A DNA stretch of 64,000 nucleotides, taken from positions 15,209,684 through 15,273,683 of the forward strand of contig CM064663.1 in assembly GCA_032717465.1 (NCBI GenBank), in the 5' to 3' direction. Under the pieces are notes generated by a model. That model saw only the letters and a list, made by a program, of their open reading frames with translations, did no database searches and was not told the DNA's origin. Shown here one piece after another: positions 53,364-64,000 of the stretch. A program made the position numbers and the translations under genes. Each line of letters opens with the position of its first letter. Within the stretch, counting starts at the first letter, position 1. The DNA comes from Coenobita brevimanus (lineage: Eukaryota > Arthropoda > Malacostraca > Decapoda > Coenobitidae).

Positions 53364-55616
53364 CACTGGTCTGCATGATTATTTTTATTGACTGTATGGT
53401 ATATTTTTCGAAATATATATGAAAAATAGTGATTCACTGTGTTTTTTAATCATCTCTATCACATCAGGTTGTCAAGTTATACGAAGACGTTACTTTTCTC
53501 TTTTTGTATAACATAAGTAAATGATAAAGTATATTACCAATTAAAATGCTTACCTTATATTGACTTAAATGTTAAATCTAATATATTTTTCTTTTTTTCA
53601 TATTGTGAATATGTCTAGAGGCTGCATAAATTCACCAGACACATTTTGCTATATCTGCGGACAATTCACCCCTCAGATTCCCGGAGCAATATTACTCCTT
53701 TGTTGAAGCGCTGCTACTTTGGTTATTTTGGCTGCAAACTTGGAGACCAGGACAAGCCATTTCCACCACACAAAGCTTGCAAGAGTTGCATCAGTAAGCT
53801 CCAAATGTGGTCAGTTGGAAAACTTAAATGTATGCACTTTGGAGTACCAATGGTATGGCGGGAGCAGATGAACCACCATGATGACTGCTACTTTTGTATG
53901 ACTAAAGTAGCTGGATTCAACAAGAAGACTAAAGATCGCATAATATACCCAAATACTCCTTCAGCAATAAGGCCTGTTCCACACTCTGATGATATTCCTG
54001 TACCTGTGCCACCTGAGACATGGGAAATTTAATCAGAGTCTTGATACTAGTGATACTAATGAGATGGAAGTAGACTATGAACCACCAACAAATGACGATC
54101 CCAAATTCTTCAACCAAGTTGAGCTCAATGACTTGGTGAGAGACCTTAACCTTCCAAAAGAAAGTGCACAGTTACTTGGCTCTAGACTGAAGGAACACAG
54201 GCTTCTAGCTCCTGGAACAACATTCGCTTGGTACCGTCATCGCGAAGCAGAATTCACTCAGTTCTTTGAGAAAGAGGATTCTTTACTTTTCTGTTCAAAT
54301 ATTTCTGGCCTTATTGAACACATGGGGATGTCGTACAAAGCAGATGAATGGAGGCTCTTCATTGATTCTTCTAAAAGAAGTTTAAAGGCTGTTCTTCTCT
54401 ACAATGGCAACACAGCTGCATCTGTGCCAATTGGCCATAGTGTCCAAATGTCAGAAACTTACGAAAATATGAAGACACTAATAATTGCAATCAAGTACCA
54501 GAATCACAATTTTCTCATTTGTGGTGATTTAAAAGTTATTGCTCTCCTACTAGGTCTTCAAAGGGGATACACCAAGTATCTGTTTTCTGTGTCTTTGGGA
54601 TAGTAGGGCAGACAGCCAGCACTATGAACAAAAAGACTGGCCACCAAGGACCAGCTTCTTGCCCGGAAATCACAACTTGAAAGCTGTGCCACTAGTTGAC
54701 CCCAAGAAAATTCTGCTCCCACCGCTCCACATCAAATTAGGGCTTATGAAAAATTTTGTGAAGGCCGTGAACAAGAATGGAGCTGCTTTCAAGTACCTGG
54801 AGTCAAAGTTTCCTCGTATAAGTGAAGGCAAGCTAAAGGCAGGAATATTTGTTGGCCCTCAGATTCGGGAATTGATGAAGAACAAGCATTTTGAGGAAGC
54901 ATTAGCAGGTGTCGAGGTGAATGTCTGGTTTTCCTTCAAGAAGATTGTCCAAAACTTCTTGGGAAACAGGCGCTCCCTCGAATATTAAAAAAACGATTCA
55001 AGACCTGATTTCAAGTTTCCAGCAACTTGGGTCTAGAATGAATGTGAAGATGCACTTTTTGCACTCACATCTTGACTATTTTCCCAAGAATTGTGGGGAC
55101 TACAGTGAGGAACAAGGAGAGCGGTTCCATCAGGATATTTGCACCATGGAAACTCTATACCAGGGCAAATGGAATGTCAGCATGATGGTGGATTACTGCT
55201 GGTCATTGAAACGTGATGGTCTCGATGCACAGCACAAGCGAAAATCAAAGCGGTCCTCCTTCCTTTGAATCGATATGTAGGCTAACCATTAGGAGCTTAT
55301 TTTTTAATAATATCATTTGATTTGATGTTGATGATTCTGATTCATTTCATGATGAACATGATTCATGTTGATTTGGAATACATATGTTCTTAAAACTAAC
55401 AGAATGTGCTTTTCCATGATTACTTACTTAATTTTAATAAAGTATGAATTTATTAAAAATTCACATTTTTTATTATCATTAATTTGTATTTTATTCAACA
55501 TCCTTACGTGATAGAGCAAAATGGTTTAGATATTTGAAATCAGCAACCCAAGAATATATAAGATCACAACCATGAATAAAAATAAAAAATAAAATAATCA
55601 CAAATGCAGGCCAGTG
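53364..55616. mobile_element. DNA transposon with CACTGG ends, found by comparison with empty copy A
   Basis: Copy A reads GGGTGATAATCATCTTTATC (38399 on). Copy B reads GGGTGATAA, then 2253 bp starting CACTGGTCTGCATGATTATT and ending AATAATCACAAATGCAGGCC-AGTG, then CGTTATC. The ends form an inverted repeat, CACTGG(T/C)CTGCAT then ATTATTTT. No clean target duplication is visible; six bases of the copy-A site are missing. The inside carries a broken transposase-like gene on the plus strand. The family is not known to me by name. Confidence 0.85.
53611..55268 (+). pseudogene. transposase-like protein with N-terminal Cys/His module, frameshifted
   Basis: Starts ATG at 53611 (MSRGCINSPDTFCYICGQ), with frame changes near 53700, 54030, 54600 and 54985; stop at 55268. 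About 550 codons in total. The N-terminal part has Cys/His pairs (CYIC, PHKACKSC, NHHDDCYFC). The core has LFIDSSKRSLKAVLLYNG near 54355, LICGDLKVIALLLGLQRG near 54517, a lost C..C block, then PPLHIKLGLMKNFVKAVNK near 54718, FVGPQIRELMKNKHFEEAL, and EEQGERFHQDICTMETLYQG near 55105. The spaced D, D and E with a Cys pair are compatible with an RNase H-fold (DDE) transposase. I recall similar unnamed proteins in insects and Hydra, but the DDE reading is inference. Confidence 0.7.
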
Positions 55617-55627
55617 CGTTATCTATC

Positions 55628-55700
55628 GGTGGCCGAGTCTGTAGAAAGGTGTCCTCATATCCCAATGGATGCAGGTTCAAATCCCTGCTGGGGCAGGGAA
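55628..55700 (+). repeat. tRNA-derived SINE head, copy B
   Basis: GGTGGCCGAGTCTGTAGAAA (box A-like) and GGTTCAAATCC (box B), collinear with 38418-38490. Confidence 0.65.
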
Positions 55701-55734
55701 CAGTTTATGGATTTGAATTTTGTTAAAAAGCAGA

Positions 55735-56214
55735 CTTTACTGATCTGCTATCAGACCCGCTAACATGTTGAAACGACAACATCGCTGATACCAGTACACC
55801 AGTCCTGTGTGAGACAGCCTTAGCATGTTTTAAATATGGATGGCGGATGTTAGTGCTGAAGTGGTGACATGTGAAGGTATATGGAGCAGTATATAGAGGA
55901 ACTGCTGGACTTCATGGAACGGGATCTGGTGCTTACGCCCTGATTCGGACACATTTTTAAATATCATGATGTTAAATAATCATACTTGAAACAGTAACGT
56001 AAGACAATGTATAATATACGGTATGTAAGGAACAAAAAGTATTCGTAAATAATTGATAATGCCGATACATTTTCCTTTTCTTTTTCATTTGTTCATATAC
56101 AGTACAATAGTTATTTTTTTTCTATTGCAAATGTATAAGACAAAAAGATTTACAAACATAAAAGAATCAGATTTATTCATGCAAGCATCCCAGTAACTTT
56201 AATTATCATATATC
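55735..56214. other. SINE body and IR intron, copy B
   Basis: Collinear with 40920-41339. No gene. Confidence 0.55.
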
Positions 56215-57990
56215 AGTCAACATATCTCCGAAATACCAAAAAATTATGTAACAAGTCATCACCCATTCCCCCACTAAAATCTTCAGACGGTAACATTACA
56301 AATGACTCACTTGGTAAAGCGAATATCCTTACTAGTACATCTGCAAGAATTGCTACTTTACAAGAAGTCAGCTGCAACGTCCCAGTACTAGAACTTGCTC
56401 TACTTACTGTAAAATACAGACTGGATACATACAATCCATTCTAGACAATTTACGAACCAACAAAGCTCCAGGCCCAGGTCGAATTCCTCCAATTGTTTTG
56501 AAAAAGTGCTCCCCAGAACTTGCTTATGTTCTAGCTAAATTATTCAGGCTATGCTTACGTACTTCTTCAGTCCCTAATTCTTGGAAGGAACCCAATACCA
56601 ACCCAGTTCTGAAAAAAGGAAGTTTCTCTGACCCCTCCGATTACAGACCAATATCTATCAGGTCTTCTCTTGGTAAAATGTTTGAAATTACAGTGAATAA
56701 GCACATGATTAAACATACTGAATTCAACAGCTTAATTATTAGTCATAGGCAGTATGGTTCTCGCCACGAAAGATCCACTATTGATATACTCAGTCTCCTG
56801 ACTCACACGATCCACCAGTCATTTGTCCAACATGGAGAAACTGATGCAGTAGCCTTTGATATTTCTAAAGCTTTTGATAGAATGTGGCACCATTCCTGCT
56901 ATCTAAACTCCCATGCGATGTACTAACATCTTTTGTTTTTCTGATTTCCTCATACATTTCAGCGACAGAAATATAAAAGTAGATGATGTACATTCAAATA
57001 TCCTTCAGTGACCAACAAGGATCAGTTCTGGCTCGAACCCTATTCGTAATTCATATTAATGATCTCTTATCTGTCACTCATAATCAGTTCATTCATATGC
57101 AGATGACTCAACACTTCACAGTTCATTCACACTTAAACACCTATTCACAAATTTTCATCTCTCTAACTCACAATTAAGTACAGCCATCTCCATATATCAA
57201 GACTTATCTAGGATGACTGAATGGGGACAAAATAACCTTCTCTCATTTAATGCTAGTAAAACCAAATATATACAGTTTACTAATAGACAGATATTGCCAG
57301 ATTCCTATATTATCTTAAGTGCCACTAATATTCCTATCTCCAAAAGCATTGAAATTCTCGGTGTTTCACTTAACAATGCCCTCACCTGGACCTTTCATGT
57401 CAGATCGTTTGCTAAAGCTGCCTCAGAGAAATTTGGATTATTGTGCAGAGTTCGTAGCTTCTTCACTGATGAGCAGTTAGCAATTGTTTATGAGAGTCAT
57501 GTGCGCTCTCAGCTGGAATACTCCTCACCTTTGTGGAATAGGACAGGTTGCACTAAAACAACTAGCCAATATCGAAATATAGCTCTTAGAATTATCAGTA
57601 ACCTTGATATTACAAATAGACTTCCTCCCCTACAGGTAAGATGGAGTATTTTCTATCTATCTATTATTTTACAGATACTTTTAAGGCAAATGCCCAGACG
57701 AAGTTGCATCCATTGTGTCACCTTTTCATACCTTCCCTTGTGGTACATGGGCATCTGGGAGCGCTCATGACTGGAATGTCACACTGCCATATTGCAGAAC
57801 TTCCGTCTATCAGTAATCTGTTATTCCCTGAACTGCATCTCTTTGCAACTCGCTTTCCAAGAGTTGTTTCCCCAAACTTCAACCTTCAGCTTTTCAAGCA
57901 CAGCTGTTACAGATTTTTATGAATCTAGGACACCAGTAATTATGTGTATGGATTTATTTAGTCATTTGTTTTTCCTCTCCCTATTCTGTT
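56215..57990 (+). mobile_element. LINE of the YADD family, copy B
   Basis: Uninterrupted counterpart of 41340-46335. Blocks: NKAPGPGRIPPIVLKKCSPE (about 56457), SVPNSWKEPNTNPVLKKG, SDYRPISIRSSLGKMFEI, YGSRHERSTIDILSLLTHTI, AFDISKAFDRMWHHS (about 56850), YADD codons near 57098, MTEWGQNNLLSFNASKTKYI, SIEILGVSLNNALTWTF, VRSFFTDEQLAIVYESHVRS. Its 3' end stops close to the S2 exon donor at 58029. Several frameshifts; inactive. Confidence 0.88.
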
Positions 57991-58029
57991 ATTTAAATAA
58001 AAAGTATCACTGTAAGAAAACTAACTCAC

Positions 58030-58164
58030 TTCATCTTCAGAGTTGTGTTGAGTCCGTCCGTATCATCTTCCTCGTCCAACATCCTCCCAAGTTCTCTAAA
58101 GGCACTTGATTCAGAGTTTGAATAGAACTTCTTGTATGTACCATTAGAAGCTCTTATTGTCACC
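58030..58164 (-). CDS. IR S2 exon (first part), copy B
   Basis: Minus-strand 135-nt exon, acceptor CATGTTACAG, donor GTGAGT. Joined to the pore exon (..VVD AG|G) it reads RVTIRASNGTYKKFYSNSES, then SAFRELGRMLDEEDDTDGLN, TTLKM. Conserved S2 start (V..R..nGtYkkf...S..aFrELgrml). In phase with both neighbours. Confidence 0.85.
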
Positions 58165-58760
58165 CTGTAACATGTACAAATAAAAATTGTTTAATTAGTA
58201 TTACTACTGAAGCCTCTAAAATAACGCAATACCAAAACTTAACTTCAAGATACATTTAGAATTTTTTTGTTAACTTTAAAAGTGGCCTAAAATTGCCATA
58301 TTTGCATTTCGAATGTTAACTTGTGACAATTAACTAAAACCAGGATATGATGCCGGTCACGAAGAAGTGCAATGGAAAGAAAGCAAGACGTAGTATTGTC
58401 TCTTCCTGCCACTGAGTTTCGTGAAATAAGCTACAAATAAAAAAAAATGAGGCAAGTTAAACTGAAAGACCTATAGAGCTAGAGTGTTTTTATTTGGTCT
58501 TTCTGTCTACCGTTTATTACAGCACATTCATTGCATTTATCCAATTGTAGTATAGGAATAGTAAAGTTACCCAGCTGTCTGAATATATGATACACAATGT
58601 ATTGAACAATTTCCAAAGTGCTATAGGATGTGCAAATCTAGTCCACGTATTAAGGCAGACAGTGGAGGAAGCATAAGCGAAAGACCGTACGTCAGTGATC
58701 TGCCTGGAGAACAAGGCATGTGGAAGTGAATTAGGTTACGAGAGAGGTGAGCACAAAAGT

Positions 58761-58792
<32 letters not shown>

Positions 58793-59033
58793 GTAAACCC
58801 GGACGATGTATTACGTGGTACTTGAGAACACCATTTACTGATTCTTTCAGTGTTGCCCTGCTTCTGAACAATCAGGGCTGAAAGTACCATATCGAAGGAT
58901 TTGAATAAAACACCAGCTGCTGAATGAAAACTAACCCACTGTGACGTGTTCGTTAATGAGGGGAAAAACAGAACTTACGTTTCAGTTTCATCCAACATCT
59001 TTTCATCCAAACGTTTGTTCTTCGATATCTCAC

Positions 59034-59299
59034 CTGTCAACTACTTTGACCAGCTCCTCAACTGTCTCTGGTCTGGGTGGCAGCCTTGGGAGGGTGAGGG
59101 AAGCGATGAGACTGGCTCGATATGCTGTGCCCACCACCACACCGAAGAACAACCAAATGCCAACCAGGATGTGGTTGGAGTGACTGGTTGAGAGGCGTCC
59201 AAACAGTCCCTGGCCCAACAGGATGCCCACAGACTCCAACACCACCGACCCAGTACTCAGCACTCCATGCCGCGTTTGCCACATTTTCCTCCTCGTAAT
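59034..59299 (-). CDS. IR pore exon: pore loop, M2/M3
   Basis: Minus-strand exon of 266 nt, acceptor GTTTTACAG, donor GTGAGATATC. It encodes ITRRKMWQTRHGVLSTGSVV, LESVGILLGQGLFGRLSTSH, SNHILVGIWLFFGVVVGTAY, RASLIASLTLPRLPPRPETV and EELVKVVD. The pore loop and the M3 helix, ending GTAYRASLIASLT (the equivalent of SYTANLAAFLT in AMPA receptors), are diagnostic of IR/iGluR channels. PPRPET...LV after M3 is the usual link into S2. It begins in phase 0 after VK of the M1 exon. Confidence 0.93.
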
Positions 59300-60612
59300 C
59301 TGTAAAACATACATATACAGTGATATACGTACATATACAATTATATGAATGTGTAGCTGTTTCTTTATTGTGTCATAGGGGCGAGCAGTGATGTTTGGGA
59401 CAGTGGAATGGTATTGATAATACGAGCCATGAAAGAAAGTGCACCTCCTCGCATCTGCTACCGTCTGTCCAGTTTCGTAAAGTAAAGTAAAGTAAAGTAA
59501 TTATGATCTTTTTCTGCATTTCTTAATGCAATTTTTCGGCTACATATTGCACACTCAAAAATAGTGAAAATGTCATGGAATAGTCAGATACTGGTTATAG
59601 TGAAGGTATGATGTATTATTCATTATTTTAGAGTTCATTTGATGGCTATAGTTCTTTCTTCATCAAAAAAGGCAGACCAAAATAAAACTGTATGAAAACA
59701 ATATTAATTAACAATTCCATGCTGTGGTTTCAAGAAATCAACAAGTGTGAAGTAGCCTACCACTTACATGACAGTGGTGGCTGTAGTATAGGCTCGGGGT
59801 GGAAGTAACAATCCGAACCCATTCTTTACTCATCTGTACCATTAATATATATTCCAGCAAAGTGTTTAAGGATATGTTGTATAAAACCAGCAATATACTG
59901 TATATTCTTTAATTTCTTATTGCATGAATCTCACATCATCCAAGAAGGGTCATTGTACTTGTAGCTGTAAAATAAAACAAATATTTTTCCATTATATGTC
60001 TTTATCGCTCACTCTGATTTTCACCTGTGAGTCTCATTTCAAACAGTCACTTGAACCTATCCTCTGGAGTTAACTGGAAAAGATAATAGAATTAGCCTCA
60101 CCAAGGCAGTGTTCATGGTACCAGAATAAGCAACTGTCTCCACTGACACATTCACCTAAATATAAATCTTATACTGTTGGGTCATGTTATTTAAAAGGGA
60201 AGAACAAGAAAACACGACCATGAGAGGGTTAAATGCATCATTGTCCTCGGTGAGTATAAAACAATAAAGAACAATGGCAACAGACAGATATGGCATCATA
60301 AGGGACTTCGCTAAAATGAAGAACTATATTGTGCTTCACTAGAGTAAAGCACATTTGTATAAAAATCCTGAAGGAGCTAAACAGAAGTACTTCCTTGTGA
60401 AAATATAATTTCGTGTGTAACTAACACTGGAAGACGACCCCGGGCTGCCAATTGAGTATGTCCCACGCCTAACTTATTTATGATAAACAACAAAAACAAC
60501 AACAACAGCAATAACAATTATAATAATAATAACAACAACATAAGGAACCGTTCTCTGCTCCCTGTTATTACCAATACTGGATGTGCCTGTGCATAACCAC
60601 TTGCATGCTTAC
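59300..60612. other. IR intron
   Basis: AT-rich, with (GTAAA)n at about 59478-59500 and AAC/AAT-rich tracts near 60484-60545. No exon seen. Confidence 0.6.
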
Positions 60613-60772
60613 CTTGACAAGTGTGAAGCAGACAGTCAGCGTACAAGCCAAGACACCGATCCACACTTGGCCACTCAGTGGGTAGCAGAAGCTCAGCCAA
60701 CTGGGTGTTATGACGGGCGTGGCCATGGCAAATATACCAGGAGTTTGATCATAGACGAAGGTGAAATCCCAT
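60613..60772 (-). CDS. IR exon: end of S1 and M1 helix
   Basis: Minus-strand exon of 160 nt, acceptor TTTTTCCAG, donor GTAAGC. It encodes (R)WDFTFVYDQTPGIFAMATP, then VITPSWLSFCYPLSGQVWIG, VLACTLTVCFTLVK. The ...P.w....yPL...VWi... motif marks the S1-M1 boundary of IRs, followed by the M1 helix. The exon starts with the third base of a codon, fitting the end of 62915-62991 (AG|A), and ends in phase 0. Confidence 0.9.
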
Positions 60773-60869
60773 CTGGAAAAATTGGTATAATTAAAGAGGC
60801 TACATCTGTAGATGTTATAGCCATTTGTTCCATCTAACCATAGGAAAGAAAATGTTTCGAACAAAAATA

Positions 60870-60900
60870 ATAGTAGTAGTAGTAGTAGTAGTAGTAGTAG

Positions 60901-60938
<38 letters not shown>

Positions 60939-60985
60939 TATTAATAATAAAAACAATGTTATAATAATAATAATATCAATAATAA
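60870..60985. repeat. (TAG)n and (AAT)n microsatellites
   Basis: TAG units to about 60900, then AAT units and degenerate AAT to 60985. Confidence 0.95.
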
Positions 60986-61073
60986 CAAAAATAATAATAC
61001 GGTTTTTAAGAATGAAAGTAAAGCATTCGGAATCCAGATGCTAATTGCCCACCAAAATATACTGTTGGACAAG

Positions 61074-61470
61074 TCCAAGATTTTGGCCATATCTTGATAT
61101 GCTGAAGGTTTCCTGTTGATAGCTCAAGCCGTTTATGAGATATAATTGTGCCACAGGCGTTCTGTAATTAATACTTAATTTTTGGCAGCCATGTTTCTGA
61201 CCTAAAACTTGACCTCGAGTGCCCATTCTCGAACTCGGCCAAGATTTTGGCCATATCTTGATACCCTGAAGGATTCATGTTAATAGCTCAAGCCGTTCAT
61301 GAGATATAATGGTGCTAAAGGCGGGTGATAAAAAGTAGTTGACCTTTGGCGGTCATTTTGGTGACCTTGACCTTGACCCCGTGTGGCGACTTTTGAACTC
61401 GGCCAATATTTTGGCCATATCTTGAGGCCCTGAAGGTTTCATGTTGATAGCTCAAGCCGTTCATGAGGTG
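61074..61470. repeat. ~164-bp tandem repeat, about 2.4 copies
   Basis: CCAA(G/T)ATTTTGGCCATATC occurs at 61074, 61239 and 61403, each followed by TTGATAGCTCAAGCCGTT-like and CATGAGATATAAT-like blocks. The array ends at the CA microsatellite. Confidence 0.9.
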
Positions 61471-61477
61471 CAGTGGG

Positions 61478-61628
<151 letters not shown>

Positions 61629-61745
61629 AGGCAGGGAAAAACATTATTGCTCCACTTCGTAAGGTGGGCGATAACTAGAGGCCCTCCCAAAGGGGGAATC
61701 ACACCAGCCGCAAGCCGATACATATCTAGCGCGGCTTGGAATATG

Positions 61746-61985
61746 ACCTTGACCTTCACCTACTTTCACCAATTTCTAACTCGTAGGTTTTCATCCCTAC
61801 TACACACCTGTAAAATTTTGTGATGATATCTTGAGCGGTTGCAAAGTTATCATGGTAACAGACACACAGAGCTTGACCTACTTTCACCAATTTCGAACTC
61901 ATTATCGATTTTTTATCTACTACAGGCCTGTAAAACTTTGTAATGATATCTTGAGCGGTTGCGAAGTTATGTGCCAACAGAAACA
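61746..61985. repeat. ~118-bp tandem duplication with GACCTTGACC motifs
   Basis: TACTTTCACCAATTTC at 61761 recurs at 61879, and GATATCTTGAGCGGTTGC recurs at the same offset. TTGACCT words link it to the preceding 164-bp repeats. Confidence 0.85.
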
Positions 61986-62043
61986 CTGACAGACGGAAAG
62001 AAAGACGGACAGATTGAAAACAATACCAGCTTCGCTATCGCAG

Positions 62044-62044
<1 letters not shown>

Positions 62045-62103
<59 letters not shown>

Positions 62104-62107
62104 TTAC
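62045..62107. repeat. (AAT)n/(ATT)n inverted microsatellite
   Basis: About 11 AAT units directly followed by about 9 ATT units, forming a perfect potential hairpin. Confidence 0.95.
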
Positions 62108-62914
62108 AACTGAAACTGAAGTCCCATCTGGAAACTACCGAAATATTACAGATTTTTTTTTACATTTCCAGCTTTATCATCTTCCCATGGCTCCATGCAT
62201 ACCCTCCAGATCATTTCCTTTACCATCGAACATTGTCAGACTACAAGAAGCTATGGTATATTATTTACAACTCCATCATCATCTTCCCATCCATCTATCC
62301 TTCCCAGTTCTGTTTATTATGTTGGAAAGACGAAAATAACAAAGAATTAGGCGCAGGTAAAATATTTTTCTAGTAGATGAATCTATAGTCCTTCTTGGAT
62401 GCACTGCCAGTCTATAACATGTTGATACTGACATTTTTGTTTTCATCGGCTGAAATAAGATTCTTTTTAAAAGATGAGTTAACCGAGCCAGTTTCTAACC
62501 CCTTCATTATGGGATGGACTTTCTTAGGCTTACTAATGTTGCTTAGTAACATAAGTGGACCAAAGGAAGTGTTATTATTCTGAACAAGCAAAAGAAGGCA
62601 ATATATACAGAATGCAGTTCCACATTTGTAGGCAGTCATTAGAAGAATGCTCTTGACTTTTGTGCACTGACAGATTCATTTTTTAGTTACTTCACTTCAG
62701 CAAGTAAAACAAAATTCAAAAATTATTTTCCTCATCACTTAAGTTATCTATAATTAATAAGACATTAGGCAATTTCAGATTAGATAGGCTATCTCTATCT
62801 TTTGACAATGTATAGCTTTTCTTTGCTGCATAAAACTATCTGGAATTGAACCGGATTATCAATAGCAACAGTGACCACTGCAGTGCAAAGGTTACCCTTA
62901 GCTTAGAATCTCAC
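62108..62914. other. IR intron
   Basis: No exon or repeat family recognised. Confidence 0.5.
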
Positions 62915-62991
62915 CTCTCTAGTTCTTGTGAAATAACAGGGTATACCACTGTTGCCATGAATGTTTTACGAATCTGCACCTGATCTGCCAC
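62915..62991 (-). CDS. IR exon: S1 segment
   Basis: Minus-strand exon of 77 nt, acceptor TACTTGCAG, donor GTGAGA. It encodes VADQVQIRKTFMATVVYPVI, SQELE(R). The aD...i...r......v.yPv..qe pattern fits the S1 lobe (equivalent to aDl.....R...vdFs.P) just before the M1 exon, and its last two bases (AG) complete the Arg codon with the first base of 60613-60772. The upstream S1 and N-terminal exons are outside the window or not recognised. Confidence 0.7.
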
Positions 62992-63035
62992 CTGCAAGTA
63001 AATATAACATTAAAATACATAAATGAAAGACCCAG

Positions 63036-63037
<2 letters not shown>

Positions 63038-63107
<70 letters not shown>
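63038..63107. repeat. (TA)n microsatellite
   Basis: About 35 TA units. Confidence 0.97.
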
Positions 63108-63108
<1 letters not shown>

Positions 63109-63666
63109 TCGTGTGTCATTTTTACCATAAATTCTTTCAGGGAAATGTTTCGAAGTAAGAGTTATGATGTAGCATTCCTGAAATCTGATCAACAAGATGC
63201 CCTTCCTAATTTGAAAGAAACTGATCATTTTAGTGCACAATAAAGTACGAGCCAAAGGCTCCAAGTATAATAATGTATTGTTCTTCCTAGGAAGAACGAG
63301 AAAAAAATCGTCACGTTTATTTCGAGATGTCTGGACTGGACACATAGTTTAAAAGTTTAGAAGTCATAGGCAGTGTGAAATACAGAATGATGACAGTTCC
63401 TGATTTATTTTTATACACGTTGACTGAGAAAACCGGTAGCCCTTGCAAACAGGAAAGGGGACTAGGGTTCACTGCTTGGCGGATGTTATATGGCTTCCGT
63501 TACTGGGGAGGGACAGAGGCATTCACTTCAGAAGAGTAATGATCTTTGAAATGTCAGTAAATTATGGCAGGATATGCAACGCTTCAGTGAAGTGTGAGAA
63601 GCACGGTGCCACAAAGAAGCAGGGGGATGACAGGAAGGTATTCCTTTACCTCCACTGTGTTTTGAA

Positions 63667-63669
<3 letters not shown>

Positions 63670-63733
<64 letters not shown>
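63670..63733. repeat. (GA)n microsatellite
   Basis: About 32 GA units. Confidence 0.97.
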
Positions 63734-63735
<2 letters not shown>

Positions 63736-64000
63736 TCCTTACAGAGTCAAAATTATCCCATGGACAAAGCCAGGACACTGTCCAGGGATAATGGACGATC
63801 TAAGGCAATTTTCTTTTTATTTTCTAGTTTTACCAGTTAGGGAATAAATAGAATGAAACATAAATTCTTGCTTTCGATACCAAACTTTTATAAGAATATA
63901 AAAACATCCTTTAAATAATAAATTTAATAACATCGTGTAAATAATGCGATATATATCGAAACATAGGTAGAGTCGAAAGAAACCCATCGGTGCATAACAA

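Larger units (their letters stand above)
48563..59123. repeat. segmental duplication, copy B
   Basis: Partner of 33216-47519. It carries its own insertions (piggyBac ending 48562, TTAG element 50434-51954, CACTGG element 53364-55616) and lacks all four copy-A insertions. All three IR exons in copy B are intact. Confidence 0.88.
62992..64000. other. IR intron or upstream sequence
   Basis: Contains (TA)n at 63038-63107 and (GA)n at 63670-63733. No further IR exon could be identified. Confidence 0.5.

Noticed and set aside
33216..59123. Duplication explained only as two haplotypes wrongly joined
   Set aside because: Not excluded because of the N gap, but about 10-13 percent divergence and six private insertions favour a true paralogous duplication.

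Overview
The window looks like gene-poor, repeat-dense DNA from a large arthropod genome, most likely a decapod crustacean. The reasons are the very frequent long GA/TC, GT/CA, TA and AAT microsatellites, several families of non-LTR retrotransposons (RTE-like, Jockey-like, CR1/L2-like) in various stages of decay, many TTAA-targeted elements, and exons of a variant ionotropic-glutamate-receptor (IR) gene spread over tens of kilobases with TE-filled introns. The species is an inference. A run of 100 N (47520-47619) shows that this is a scaffold with an unsized gap. Region by region: 1-2519 is a fold-back element with arms of about 460 bp. 2520-6085 is a decayed LINE split by a 2088-bp element with terminal inverted repeats that carries one intact 501-codon ORF (FEN/XPG-like PIN nuclease residues plus a C-terminal Cys-rich CXC-type tail). 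6082-6430 is a gag remnant. 8405-12590 is a decayed RTE LINE cut by a 759-bp piggyBac-type element. 12741-14080 is a possible DNA element. 14081-15850 is a Jockey-like LINE on the minus strand. 17013-17291 is the last exon of the IR gene. 17890-20740 is a second RTE LINE. 21622-23715 is a TTAA element. 24545-27370 is a CR1/L2-like LINE. 27982-28605 is a 44-bp minisatellite. 29105-29652 is a Harbinger remnant. 30960-33750 is a Jockey LINE with an RNase H region. From 33.2 to 59.1 kb there is a diverged tandem duplication (copy A about 33216-47519, copy B about 48563-59123). 

The one host gene is an IR on the minus strand. Its exons join in phase: 62915-62991 (S1), 60613-60772 (S1 end and M1), 59034-59299 (pore, M2, M3), 58030-58164 and 49561-49747 (S2), and the terminal exon 17013-17291 (end of S2, M4, stop). 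Together they make 1104 nt, or 367 residues, of open reading frame. The segmental duplication lies inside this gene and repeats the pore/M3 and both S2 exons as a phase 0-0 cassette (47426-47519 up to the gap, 46353-46487, 34393-34579). The copy-A pore exon has a 4-base insertion. The arrangement is either an internal exon-cassette duplication or two tandem IR genes whose missing halves lie in the gap. 

Because the two copies can be aligned, most younger insertions can be read against an empty site in the other copy: TTAA elements at 33751, 35797 and 38515, an RTE LINE at 42821 with a 10-bp target duplication, an element with TTAG duplications at 50434, and a DNA transposon with a broken transposase-like gene at 53364. 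The best candidates for something undescribed are the PIN/CXC element at 2887-4974, the CACTGG-ended element at 53364-55616, and the duplicated IR exon cassette.
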